Source: Bidens hawaiensis (Eukaryota > Streptophyta > Magnoliopsida > Asterales > Asteraceae). Taken from it: 64,000 nt of DNA. Made by a program: the position numbers and the translations under genes. The notes beneath the pieces are model-generated. The model had not been told where the DNA came from. It ran no database searches and saw only the letters and a list, made by a program, of their open reading frames with translations. Positions 10,739 to 19,926 of this stretch are shown here, in pieces (position 1 is the first letter of the stretch; each line of letters starts with the position of its first letter). The stretch covers positions 1 through 64,000 of the forward strand of contig JAIQDT010014346.1 of the NCBI GenBank assembly GCA_021521415.1, written 5' to 3'.

Positions 10739-13700
10739 CTACATATAACATTTGCGTAATTGAGCTCCATTCCATGTTCTAGGGATGGGAGTGCCATCGA
10801 GCCTTTCGAGCCGGTACGCGCCCTTTCCCAGAACCTCTTTGATAATGTATGGCCCTTCCCAAATCGGGGCCAACTTTCCTGGGCGTTGTTGGTTCGAAGC
10901 CTCGTTGTTACGCAGTATGTAGTCTCCTTCGTTGAAGTTGCAGAGTTTTACCCGCGTGTTGTAGTATTTTTGCATTTGTCGTTTGTAGTTTTCTTCACGC
11001 ACGGCGGCTAAGTCTCTGCGCTCTTCGGCTAGCATAAGGTCTAACCGTCTTTCCGCATCATTGTCTTCTGGTTGGATTAAGACCCTCGGTGAGGGTAAAC
11101 CGATTTCGACTGGGATCATGGCTTCAGTGCCATAAGTGAGACTGAACGGGGTTTCTCCCGTACTGGTCTTCTTCAGCGTTCTGTTTGCCCAAAGGACGTG
11201 TGGAAGTTCGTCCACCCAACCGGATCTATGTTCCAAGAGTCTTTTCTTTATGCCTTCGACGATGCTCTTATTTGCTCTTTCCACCTCACCGTTACCTTGC
11301 GGGTGTGCCACTGAGGTAAAGGTGTGGGTGATTTGAAGTTCTTTCAGCCACTGCTGCAGCTTCTTGTCAGCAAAGTTGGTGCCATTGTCGCTTACCAAAT
11401 TCTGTGGAAGTCCAAAACGACAAATAATAAATTCCCAAATAAATTTTTTGATATGCTTTGCGGTTGTTTGGGCTAAAGGTTTCGCTTCTATCCATTTGGT
11501 GAAGTAGTCAATGGCTACCACTAGGAACTGAACATTCCCAGCTGCTGTTGGAAATGGGCCTGTCACGTCGATGGCCCACTTCTGAAATGGCCACGAGGAA
11601 GTGACAGGAACAAGATCATTTTTCGGGCGATGCGTGTTGGGTGCGTAAAGCTGGCAAGATCTGCATTTTCTGATGTATGCCAACGCGTCCATATGCATCC
11701 CCGGCCAGAAGTATCCCGCGTTGTTTAGCTTGGCTACCACAGCGCGGGGGCCTGCGTGTACTCCACAGATGCCTTCGTGAACCTCCCTCAGGAGGTAGTC
11801 AGCATCTTGGTTGTCCACGCATCTTAACAACGGGCCAAGAAAGTTACGTCTGTAAAGGGTGTCATTGACCAGCTGATAATTTAGTGCTTTACAGCGTAGT
11901 TTTCTTGCCTGTGACTTCGACTCTGGTAACGTTCCTGCTTCAAGGTATTTTATTATTGGGGTCATCCATGTTTCTGTACCGGTTTGGATGACACAAATTT
12001 CCTTGTGCGGGACTGATGGTGTTTCGAGGAGTTCCACGCGGATGTCCTTTCCCAAGTGGGTGAAGGCCAGTGATGCAAGCTTGCTTAACGCATCCGCAGA
12101 TTTGTTTTCGCTGCGCTTGACGTGTATCACTTTACAATCATTAAAATCGCGCATGATGGTTTTGGCTTGGGCAAGGTACAGGGCCATTGTGTGGTTCACA
12201 GCCGTGTACGTCCCGTTTATTTGGTTTGCCACTAGCATGGAATCAACGTGGGCTTCCAAATTTTTGACACCCATCTTTCGCGCAATCCTCAATCCGGCCA
12301 GGAATGCTTCATATTCAGCTTCGTTATTCGTACTTGGGAAATCCAGCCGAATAGCATAAGTATATTCCTGGCCTGCTGGGTTTGTTAATTTTAACCCTGC
12401 GCCTGAACCCTCGTTACTAGCTGCTCCATCAGTATAGAGTCGCCAGACCTCATCGATTTCGTGTGCTGGGGAGGGTTGAACCTCCTCCTGGCACTCTTTC
12501 TCCCGCGCAGCGGGGACTTCGGCAATAAAATCAGCCAGGACCTGGCCTTTAATGGCTGGTCTCGGCTTGTATTGAATCGCATATTCTCCCAATTCAATTG
12601 CCCATTTGGCTAGGCGTCCCGATAACTCGGGTTTGCCTAGAACATTTGAGAGTTTGAAGTTGGTGAGAATAGTGATTGGGTGACCCTGGAAATATCGTCT
12701 CAACCTGCGTGAAGCGTGTATAAGTGCCAAGACCAGTTTTTCCAGGGTAGAGTACCGGGTTTCCGCGTCTGCCAGCACGCGGCTAACATAATAGATTGGC
12801 ATCTGGATGCGTTTTCGTTCTACAAGCAGGACTGCCCCGGTTGCTCTATCTGTTGCGGAGAGGTATAGGATTAACTCCTCTCCCGCTTGTGGTGCTGTGA
12901 GTGTTGGGAGTTCGATCAGGCGTGATCGAATCTCCTGGAAAGCTGCTTCCGCTTCTGGTGTCCAGCGGAAGTGCGTTTTCTTTAAACAATTTCTTAGTGT
13001 TGACACAAAAGGGAACGACCTATCCGCATGGTTTGCCAAAAAGCGGTTAAGCGCGACTAGTCGTCCATTAAGTGTTTGAGCCTGTTTTATGGTGGTAGGT
13101 GATTCCATTTTGACAATGGCTTCGACCTTTTCAGGGTTCGCTCTGAAGCCATCTTTAGTAATAATGACCCCTAAGAACTTCCCTTCTTCCACCCCAAATG
13201 AACACTTGCTCGGGTTGAGCTTCATGTTTATCTTTCTGAGCGTGTTGAAAGTTTCCTCAATGTCTTTCAACATCGTCTCTGGCTCGGGGCTTTTGATGAC
13301 CAAATCATCCATATAGACTTCCAAGTTTCTCCCAATTTGGGCGTGAAACTCTTTGTCCATTAGTCGTTGGTACGTGGACCCCGCGTTCTTAAGTCCGAAC
13401 GGCATCATTTTATAACAAAATGTGCCATCGGGCGTCCGAAAGGCGGTTTTGTCCTGGTCATCCACAGCCATGTGGATTTGATGGTACCCCTTATACGCAT
13501 CCAAGAAGCATTTAAGGCGAAATGGTGCCACCGAATCCACCTTGAGATCAATTTCTGGCAACGGATAACAATCTTTGGGGCATGCTTTATTCAAATCTTT
13601 GAAATCTATGCACATGCGCCATTGTTTGTTATTCTTCGGTACCATTACGGGATTTGCAACCCATGTTTGATATTTGCTAACGCGCACGATGCCCGCATCA

Positions 13701-16105
13701 AGGAGTTCCTTGAATTGGGTTCTGCACGCGTTGGTTTGCTCGGGCCCCATTACTCTGCGCTTTTGTACGATCGGCGTTACGGCCGGATCGCATTTGAGCT
13801 TATGCTCTGCCTTTCCCCGGGGTACACCAGTCATGTCGGCTGGTGTCCACGCGAAGATGTCTGCGTTTCGCTGCAGTAAGCGCTTGAGTAAGGTGCGTGT
13901 TGGATCAACAATTGTCGGGCCAATGGTAACGGCCTGATCGGGATATTTCCCGTTGAATGCCCACTGTTCAGGCTCAGTGATGGTTTGTTTGGCCATCTTC
14001 GGTTTGGGTTTAGAGGAGACAGATGCGATGCATACCTGGGGAATGCCCGTGATCATCGCTACGCCTTCAGTTGTTGGCCATCCCATCATGCCGTGGACTG
14101 AGGATACCACAGCGTTGAATCTTGCCATCCCGTCTCTCCCGAATAGGATGTCATACGTATGATGTGGTTTTTTCATCACAACAAAATCCACATCCTCCGT
14201 GCGTGAATAATTCCCATCGGTGAGAGTGACGGGGAAAGATAGGATGCCCAAGGGAGTGTTCATGCTGCCGTCAAACCCTTCCATTGAAGCGTAGACCGTC
14301 TCCAGGCGTTCCTTGTCTTCATCATCGAGCTTGTCGAAGAACTGCCTGTACATCACTGTCGACGATGCGCCATTGTCAACGAGGGTGCGGGAGGTGATGT
14401 AGTGCCCCAGCTGGCTTTTAATGACAATGGGGCCTTCTTTGTTTGGGCCTCCCGGCACTCGCGGGAAGCGCACTTCTGCTTCCTTCCATGCGCATGGTTC
14501 GGTCATTGGTCTCTTTCTTCCTCTGACCTTACCATGGACCATGTTGATGCTAATGTCGACGGGCTTCCGTCCGTTACCCTTGTACCTGTTGTCGTTCCTT
14601 CCTCCCTTCTTGATAGATGCCACGAGGTGTGCGAGCCTCCCATCCTTGACGAATGTCTCGACGATGTCCCTCAAGGATGTGCACTCCTCAGTGCTATGGC
14701 CCTTTGTCCCATGGAAGTCACAAGACTTGCTTTGATCCGCATTGGGTTTCTGTCGGATCACTGGAGCTTTTGGCCATGGCAGTTTTTCCGTGGCAAATAT
14801 CTCCGTGACGCTCTTGGTGAGTGGCGTCCAGCGGTTTTTTCGGTTCAAAGGGTGCGTTTTGTCCCTTCCGCCAACTAGAGGGCGAGAGCTTGAGGGGGTG
14901 TCAAAGTTTATCCTTGACTGCCAAATACCTTGCCGCCTCTTTTTGTTTAGCCGGGCGGTTCTTACATTATTCTCCCTTGTCCTCTGCGTGTAGAGGTTTG
15001 TATTGTGGGGGAGATCTCTTCCCAGCTGTTTCTCTGTTTCGGCAAAGCGCTTGGCTGCCGTCATTATGGCATCCCACGTGGATGGCATGCCGTCTTTACC
15101 CGTCAGAGTGCGGATGAGTTCTGGGTATTCAGCGCCCTGAATGAAAGCGGCGCGAACGAGGTCTTCACTGATGTTGCCCAGACTCACCTTCTTGGAGTTG
15201 AAGCGGGTGATGAAGTCCAGTAAGGATTCATCCTCTTCTCTGACACAGTTGAGGATCGTCCACTGCTCCTCAGTGTGCTTCCTCTGTTGACTAAACTGTT
15301 GACTGAACTTGTTCTGGAAGTCTGCCCAGTCATAAATGTGGTGGACCGGTAAACGGTCGAACCATGCTCTGGCTGCTCCTACCAGAGTCATCTGGAACAT
15401 GTAGCACCACGTGGGTTCCGTCCAGTTACTGACGGTTGCCCCCGCAATGAACCTGTTCAGATGGTCATCTGGGTCGGATAGACCATCGTATGTGCCAACG
15501 TTGGACATTTGTTTGGCACTCCTCGGGGCGATTGCTTCTGCAATGTCCCTTGCAAATTTTGACCTCCCTGCGTTTGTAGCAGTAGGTCTAAAGGCCTTGG
15601 AGAAGTCGCGAGAGCTTTTTTCCGTGACTGGTTGGAATGCTTCCCCAAAGTTCCTTTTTGGCTGGGGATCCGTTTCCTTACGCTTCCCTTTCGCCCTATG
15701 GCGAGGGTTCGCGTCGGTGTCGGAGTCTTCCCCCTCGCCGTCTGAGTACTCGTACTCACTACTCATGTTGAGGTGCTGGCGAGTACTACCGAATTCCTCA
15801 GCTTGTTGGACTGAACGCAAGCGTTCGTCCAACTCAGCCTGAAATTCTCTTTGACGTGCCTCGGCCCATGCCTTCACTTGATCAAGTGTTTGGCGAGGGG
15901 CTCGAGGTCGTTTTTCCAGCTGGGCATCAGTGAATCCCAGTGGAATATTTACTCCACTTGCCCCTACATGAGTGACTGGGGTAGTGTTCGTAAAATGTAT
16001 TTCACTTGCCCCAGCTTGGGTGGCTGGGGTAGTGTTTGTAAACATTGTGTTGCCGGTGTTAACCCCAGTGGCTGGGGTTGTGGTTACCGGAATTTCTCTA
16101 GTCAT
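10739..16105 (-). CDS. Gag-Pol polyprotein of the Tat element
   Basis: This is one unbroken ORF of 1788 residues. Gag lies at about residues 190-370 (AARAWFDRLP, FSQQF), followed near residue 465 by a CxxHGxxGHxTEEC zinc-binding motif. An aspartic protease-like site (LVDNGAS) is near 577; the DNG differs from the usual D-S/T-G. The RT active site YMDD is near 930. The first RNase H domain lacks a clear catalytic set (LYLSATDRATGAV). A second one near 1220-1340 keeps it (YTDGAAS, NNEAEYEA, HVDSML, NKSADALSKLAS), as documented for Tat elements. Integrase has an HHCC finger near 1440-1480, then WAIDVTGPF, SDNGTNF and the GNGEVERAN glutamate. The ATG lies 62 bases from the 5' LTR. All proteins would come from one precursor. 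No disabling mutation is visible. Confidence 0.95.
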   Translation of the reverse strand: MTREIPVTTTPATGVNTGNTMFTNTTPATQAGASEIHFTNTTPVTHVGASGVNIPLGFTDAQLEKRPRAPRQTLDQVKAWAEARQREFQAELDERLRSVQQAEEFGSTRQHLNMSSEYEYSDGEGEDSDTDANPRHRAKGKRKETDPQPKRNFGEAFQPVTEKSSRDFSKAFRPTATNAGRSKFARDIAEAIAPRSAKQMSNVGTYDGLSDPDDHLNRFIAGATVSNWTEPTWCYMFQMTLVGAARAWFDRLPVHHIYDWADFQNKFSQQFSQQRKHTEEQWTILNCVREEDESLLDFITRFNSKKVSLGNISEDLVRAAFIQGAEYPELIRTLTGKDGMPSTWDAIMTAAKRFAETEKQLGRDLPHNTNLYTQRTRENNVRTARLNKKRRQGIWQSRINFDTPSSSRPLVGGRDKTHPLNRKNRWTPLTKSVTEIFATEKLPWPKAPVIRQKPNADQSKSCDFHGTKGHSTEECTSLRDIVETFVKDGRLAHLVASIKKGGRNDNRYKGNGRKPVDISINMVHGKVRGRKRPMTEPCAWKEAEVRFPRVPGGPNKEGPIVIKSQLGHYITSRTLVDNGASSTVMYRQFFDKLDDEDKERLETVYASMEGFDGSMNTPLGILSFPVTLTDGNYSRTEDVDFVVMKKPHHTYDILFGRDGMARFNAVVSSVHGMMGWPTTEGVAMITGIPQVCIASVSSKPKPKMAKQTITEPEQWAFNGKYPDQAVTIGPTIVDPTRTLLKRLLQRNADIFAWTPADMTGVPRGKAEHKLKCDPAVTPIVQKRRVMGPEQTNACRTQFKELLDAGIVRVSKYQTWVANPVMVPKNNKQWRMCIDFKDLNKACPKDCYPLPEIDLKVDSVAPFRLKCFLDAYKGYHQIHMAVDDQDKTAFRTPDGTFCYKMMPFGLKNAGSTYQRLMDKEFHAQIGRNLEVYMDDLVIKSPEPETMLKDIEETFNTLRKINMKLNPSKCSFGVEEGKFLGVIITKDGFRANPEKVEAIVKMESPTTIKQAQTLNGRLVALNRFLANHADRSFPFVSTLRNCLKKTHFRWTPEAEAAFQEIRSRLIELPTLTAPQAGEELILYLSATDRATGAVLLVERKRIQMPIYYVSRVLADAETRYSTLEKLVLALIHASRRLRRYFQGHPITILTNFKLSNVLGKPELSGRLAKWAIELGEYAIQYKPRPAIKGQVLADFIAEVPAAREKECQEEVQPSPAHEIDEVWRLYTDGAASNEGSGAGLKLTNPAGQEYTYAIRLDFPSTNNEAEYEAFLAGLRIARKMGVKNLEAHVDSMLVANQINGTYTAVNHTMALYLAQAKTIMRDFNDCKVIHVKRSENKSADALSKLASLAFTHLGKDIRVELLETPSVPHKEICVIQTGTETWMTPIIKYLEAGTLPESKSQARKLRCKALNYQLVNDTLYRRNFLGPLLRCVDNQDADYLLREVHEGICGVHAGPRAVVAKLNNAGYFWPGMHMDALAYIRKCRSCQLYAPNTHRPKNDLVPVTSSWPFQKWAIDVTGPFPTAAGNVQFLVVAIDYFTKWIEAKPLAQTTAKHIKKFIWEFIICRFGLPQNLVSDNGTNFADKKLQQWLKELQITHTFTSVAHPQGNGEVERANKSIVEGIKKRLLEHRSGWVDELPHVLWANRTLKKTSTGETPFSLTYGTEAMIPVEIGLPSPRVLIQPEDNDAERRLDLMLAEERRDLAAVREENYKRQMQKYYNTRVKLCNFNEGDYILRNNEASNQQRPGKLAPIWEGPYIIKEVLGKGAYRLERLDGTPIPRTWNGAQLRKCYM

Positions 16106-16149
16106 CTTGGAAGTTTTGAAAAACTGGAGAAAGATGTAGTTCTAGCTTT

Positions 16150-16166
16150 ATGCACGGATGGCGCCA
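16150..16166 (-). other. Primer binding site of the Tat element
   Basis: On the minus strand TGGCGCCATCCGTGCA starts one base after the LTR end. TGG at the start pairs with a tRNA CCA end. It resembles the TGGCGCC-type PBS of many plant gypsy elements; I do not assign the tRNA species. Confidence 0.75.
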
Positions 16167-16167
16167 A

Positions 16168-17203
16168 TGAAGAAACACTAATCAACCCCGAGCAGATTAC
16201 GGGTAATCTGGGGGCCAGGTAATGTTTCCCACGAAGGTTAGGTCCGGCAGAGTAGGTTGTACTTCCGGGAACCTGCAAAACAGACACCGTAAGCTCGTCA
16301 CTGAGAAGGGGGGGTTCCTCCTTGTGACCACCCTCCGGCGTGAGAATCAGTCTATATTGCTCTTTGAATATAAAAGTATGTGAATACTATTAGAGCAGTT
16401 ATCAAGTAAGTTATACGAGATAGTAGATGATCTTACCATTCCAAGATATTGGAGTATTTATAGCCGAAGGTAGGTTTTCTAGAAGGTACAGCCGGCTGAA
16501 TAGTATTCCTGTTCAACCAACAGTGGATTACGCACAGGCCATACTGGTTGGTGGGTAGGTTACAGCCAACAGTAATAAAGTCGGCTGCACTATTCCACCA
16601 ACTGTAGACCATGCACGTCCTACTGACTGTGGATTGTACGCAGGCCATGCTGGTTGGTGAATAGGTTACGGCCAACAGTAATACTATTCCACCAACTGTA
16701 GGTTGCGCCTGCTCCACAGTGAGAGTTGGTGAGTAGGCAGCGGCTAATAGTGACAAACAGTACTAGAGGGTGCTCCTCCTCGCACTGTTGTCGGTGAGCT
16801 GTCACCCTGTGATTGGCTCATGGGCTGTTCTGGTCAGATCGTCTGTCCTATCCATACCTTGGTAGGTATGGTACAAAAGATCTTTCAGAATCAGACTGGC
16901 TCATTTGGGCGGGATTGTTCCCGCCTTGCTCATGCCTTCACGTGACTGCTGAAGTAGCTAATCTTGTACGTGTAGCCTTGCTGTCTGCGGGTAGCCTTCC
17001 CTGATGGCTTGTATCCGCAACTGCGGGAACAGGCGGGGTACTTCACCATTGGGAGGCTTTCCCTGCGTGTACAGCTTGCGTACTGCGCGTAAGATTCTAT
17101 GAGCATGGTGGGTCCTGCGGGAGCAGATGGCCTTTGCGCAGACAACCCTGTTCAAGGTGAGTCTTGCGGGACCAACTGGTCTCTGCTGGGACCTACCTCT
17201 TCA
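16168..17203 (-). repeat. 5' LTR of the Tat element
   Basis: This LTR matches the one at 4658-5693 along its full 1036 bp, with one substitution seen. It lies upstream of Gag-Pol on the minus strand and so should drive its transcription. Confidence 0.95.
16455..16462 (-). promoter_or_regulatory. LTR TATA box
   Basis: TATAAATA on the minus strand lies about 745 bases into the 5' LTR and about 350 bases before the Gag-Pol ATG. The identical motif in the 3' LTR is at 4945-4952. It is the best candidate for the core promoter of the genomic RNA. Confidence 0.55.
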
Positions 17204-17208
17204 TTTGA

Positions 17209-17906
17209 TATTCACTCTTTTTTATTAAATTAAGTTTTTTGGATAGCATATTTAGCATTCACCTTTTTTTAATTGAATTAAGATCATCATCTTTTGGATA
17301 GCATGGTTTTTTTAAATCCTCAAAATAGCCCATCTACGAAATGAGATTCCAACTTTATCTCCTAAACTTAATATTTTTAAAAATGGCCATTTCTAACTCA
17401 TCTTTGACCATGTATTAGGAAATCTAACGCGTCTTTAACGACATGTTAGCATAACACGTCGTCAAAGAAGCGTTGGATTTTCTAACACAAGGCTAAGTTA
17501 AGATTAATATATTATTACAGACAATTAAAAAAAATTGTAATAGTCGATTTTCACTTTTCAACGTATTTCAGTCTCATACTACCCCTGTTCAACAATTTCG
17601 ACCACATTAATTATTTTCTTATTATTATCTCTCGACTTACTCGGTTTGACCGAGCACCTTACGACGACAACGACTCGGTAACCTTCATGAATAAAAACTA
17701 CCACTTTCCCATCTCTTCTTCTTCTTCTTCTTCTTCTTCTTCTTCTATCTTTATCTTCATTACCTAAAAATATAAAAAACTAACCACCTTAATATTCATA
17801 TTTTCATATACACACGGCACACGATCTTTTCAATACAATATTTAATTTTGTCTAGTGATCTATTCCAATATCCATTGATTCATTCTGAGCTAGGGTTATT
17901 ATTATT
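17209..17906 (+). promoter_or_regulatory. Intergenic and promoter region of the syntaxin-like gene
   Basis: The stretch between the retrotransposon and the ATG at 17907 is AT-rich. A (TTC)n microsatellite lies at about 17716-17745, a common motif in plant 5' leaders. An AAAATATAAAAAAC run near 17767 could serve as TATA. I see no other gene here. Confidence 0.4.
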
Positions 17907-19586
17907 ATGGCGTCGCATTTCGAACAGTGGGAGAAAGATCCCTTCTTTCCTGCAGCCGAAGAAGTTCAAGAATCAGCGGACAGGTATCTATCTCTATCTC
18001 TATCTCAATTAGGGTTTACTTTTACCAGATCTGTCTTTGATTCATAGTTACTGAACCCATTTAATTGTCTGATTGAAGGATGGAATCAACGTACAGAACA
18101 TTGATTCACGCATTGAAAGAACCTTCTGTCTGGAAAACAGAAGAGCTTCGAAGGGATTTACGCACCGCCCTCGGCACGGCTAAATGGCAGGTAATTGGTT
18201 TCATATGTTGTATAATAAGTTTATGATGGTTTTGGTTGTTGAATTTGTTAATAAGTGTTTCCAGTTGGAAGAGTTTGAAAAGGCTGTTAATGACAGTTAT
18301 AGTAAGTTATCCTGTAACCATACGAAAACGCGCCACCGTGAATTTATTAATGCGATGGAGAGCCAAATTTCGAAGGTTGAAAAGTGTTTAAATGAGTCGG
18401 TGGCGACACAAAAGCCACCTCGGCCGTGGGTGCGTTTGGATGAGGGAGAAAGCAGGGAGCTTGCCTTGTTTCTTTCGGGTGAACCTCGCTTTAATGGTGA
18501 TCAAGCACGGAAACAGGATGTTGAAAGGTCAACGTCTGAAAACAAGGTTTCTAAGCATAGAAGGACGGCAAGTGCGGGTGCTGATATAGGTGCATGGAAT
18601 ATTGAGGTTGCTGATGTTGTTTCTGTTGGTGAAAAGACAGAACTGCCCCCTCGGAAGACACCAAGTTTTTCAGGGTTTTTGAATACCATGGAATTGGCAT
18701 CAAAGTTACAGTGGCCAAAGAACGGTTACAGGAAATTGAAGGTGATAGATCACAAATTGCCTGAGACTCAGCCTGCTAGCAGAGTATGTCTTTAATTCAA
18801 ATATGAAATGCAGTTGTGTTATTAATTTGCTTAAAATGTTGCATTTATACCAATAACAATGTTTTCTTTTTGTTAAAAGGGTTGTTATGAAAGGAACAAG
18901 AGTTGTCTTGAGAGTGACGATGATTGTTACCAGAAGCAGCTTTATGGGTGGTATGGTGCTATACAAAGACAGCTTCAAAGATCGCAGTATTATGTGCAGT
19001 ATAATCGACCTACTCAAATGATATTTTGGGTGCTTGCTCTGATATTCTTGTTTGGTAAGTTTGCTTTCTTTTGAGGCTTTGATATAAATGTAGGTTATGA
19101 TCATACATTTGGGTAGTGCCAAATAGTTAATGTATCTTGGATGAATTTAGGGCAATAAGAAGTAAACCAAATCTTTCTTGGATTTAGGGTAACTGGTAGC
19201 AATCATATAGGCAGATGAGATTATTTATGCCGTATGGTACACCGTGATGAAAATTTTGAATCCCGTGTGACGTTCTACAGTTCATAAAAGTGTGAGGTTT
19301 CCTGTGCATAAAATGTAGTTCATATTCTTTCATTTCTCGTACAAACCTTAAAAATCGACTAACAGTGGCGTATGTTGCTAAATGATTTGATCACTGAATC
19401 CTATATCTATAATCTATGCTCCGTTGAGAAATTATGTGTTGACCAACATGTTTTTGTTTCTCTGACATTCTTAATCTAATATAAGCTTATTTTTGTCCAA
19501 TAGAAAAAATTCAAATGGCTAGAGTATTATTTAGCTTATATATTATTTCTATTTTTGTTGCAGCATTTGTTATGCTTGTGATCTGA
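17907..19586 (+). CDS. Syntaxin-6 N-terminal-domain membrane protein
   Basis: Five exons (17907-17983, 18079-18190, 18265-18783, 18880-19054, 19564-19586) join in frame to 301 residues. The N-terminus MASHFEQWEKDPFFPAAEEV followed by QESADRMESTYR and RRDLRTALGTAKWQLEEFEK matches the helical N-terminal domain of syntaxin-6 type t-SNAREs, as in the Arabidopsis proteins annotated 'syntaxin/t-SNARE family' (for example At1g27700). The middle is polar and variable. The C-terminus has a hydrophobic segment (MIFWVLALIFLFAFVMLVI, split by the last intron) consistent with a tail anchor. I see no Qc-SNARE helix between the N-domain and the anchor, so it is probably not SYP61 itself. A role in trans-Golgi or endosomal trafficking is inference from the fold. 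It is convergent with P5CR, stop codons about 340 bp apart. Confidence 0.85.
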
Positions 19587-19926
19587 ACCGGAGCTCTGGT
19601 CAAATTCATCAGCATAGTAGCCGCACCAGCAATTAAGAACTATAATATGCAGGCAAATTGCGCCAATGATCTCGTCTCTTCGGGTGGTCAAGCTGTGAGA
19701 TAACTCAAGCCTTCTGTCCCCATTTTAGATACAGATTTGTACAGTTCTATGTTATTTTTATATTTTGTCATGTAACGTTAAATTTGTACCACTCAGAAAT
19801 GACGGTAGACAAAAGAAAACTAAAGATAACCGCTCCTTTTTTGTCTGAAACAGCATAATCCAATTACTACAAATAGACTGATATGCTCAAACCGTTTAAT
19901 GTACGTAAAAAATTGTATTAAAAAAA

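Larger units (their letters stand above)
4658..17203 (-). mobile_element. Complete Ty3/gypsy retrotransposon, Tat lineage
   Basis: Two 1036-bp direct LTRs (4658-5693 and 16168-17203) begin TGAAGA and end TCTTCA, and are flanked by the 5-bp duplication TTTGA (4653-4657 and 17204-17208). Reading the minus strand gives 5' LTR, PBS, a single Gag-Pol ORF, a spacer of about 5 kb and a polypurine tract before the 3' LTR. The spacer carries a spliced gene on the opposite strand. I saw one difference between the LTRs (C at 5193, T at 16703), so insertion was very recent. Tat assignment rests on the Gag and integrase style, the second RNase H domain and the additional antisense ORF, all documented for Tat elements. 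All visible parts are intact, so the element may be autonomous. Confidence 0.95.

Noticed and set aside
13367..13879. 170-codon and similar plus-strand ORFs opposite Gag-Pol
   Set aside because: They are shadows of the long Gag-Pol frame and have no family features.
18706..19122. 138-codon minus-strand ORF across the syntaxin-like gene
   Set aside because: It crosses an exon-intron-exon stretch of a well-supported gene on the other strand.
17907..19586. Calling this gene SYP61
   Set aside because: Only the syntaxin-6 N-terminal domain and the anchor are seen; the SNARE motif of SYP61 is not.
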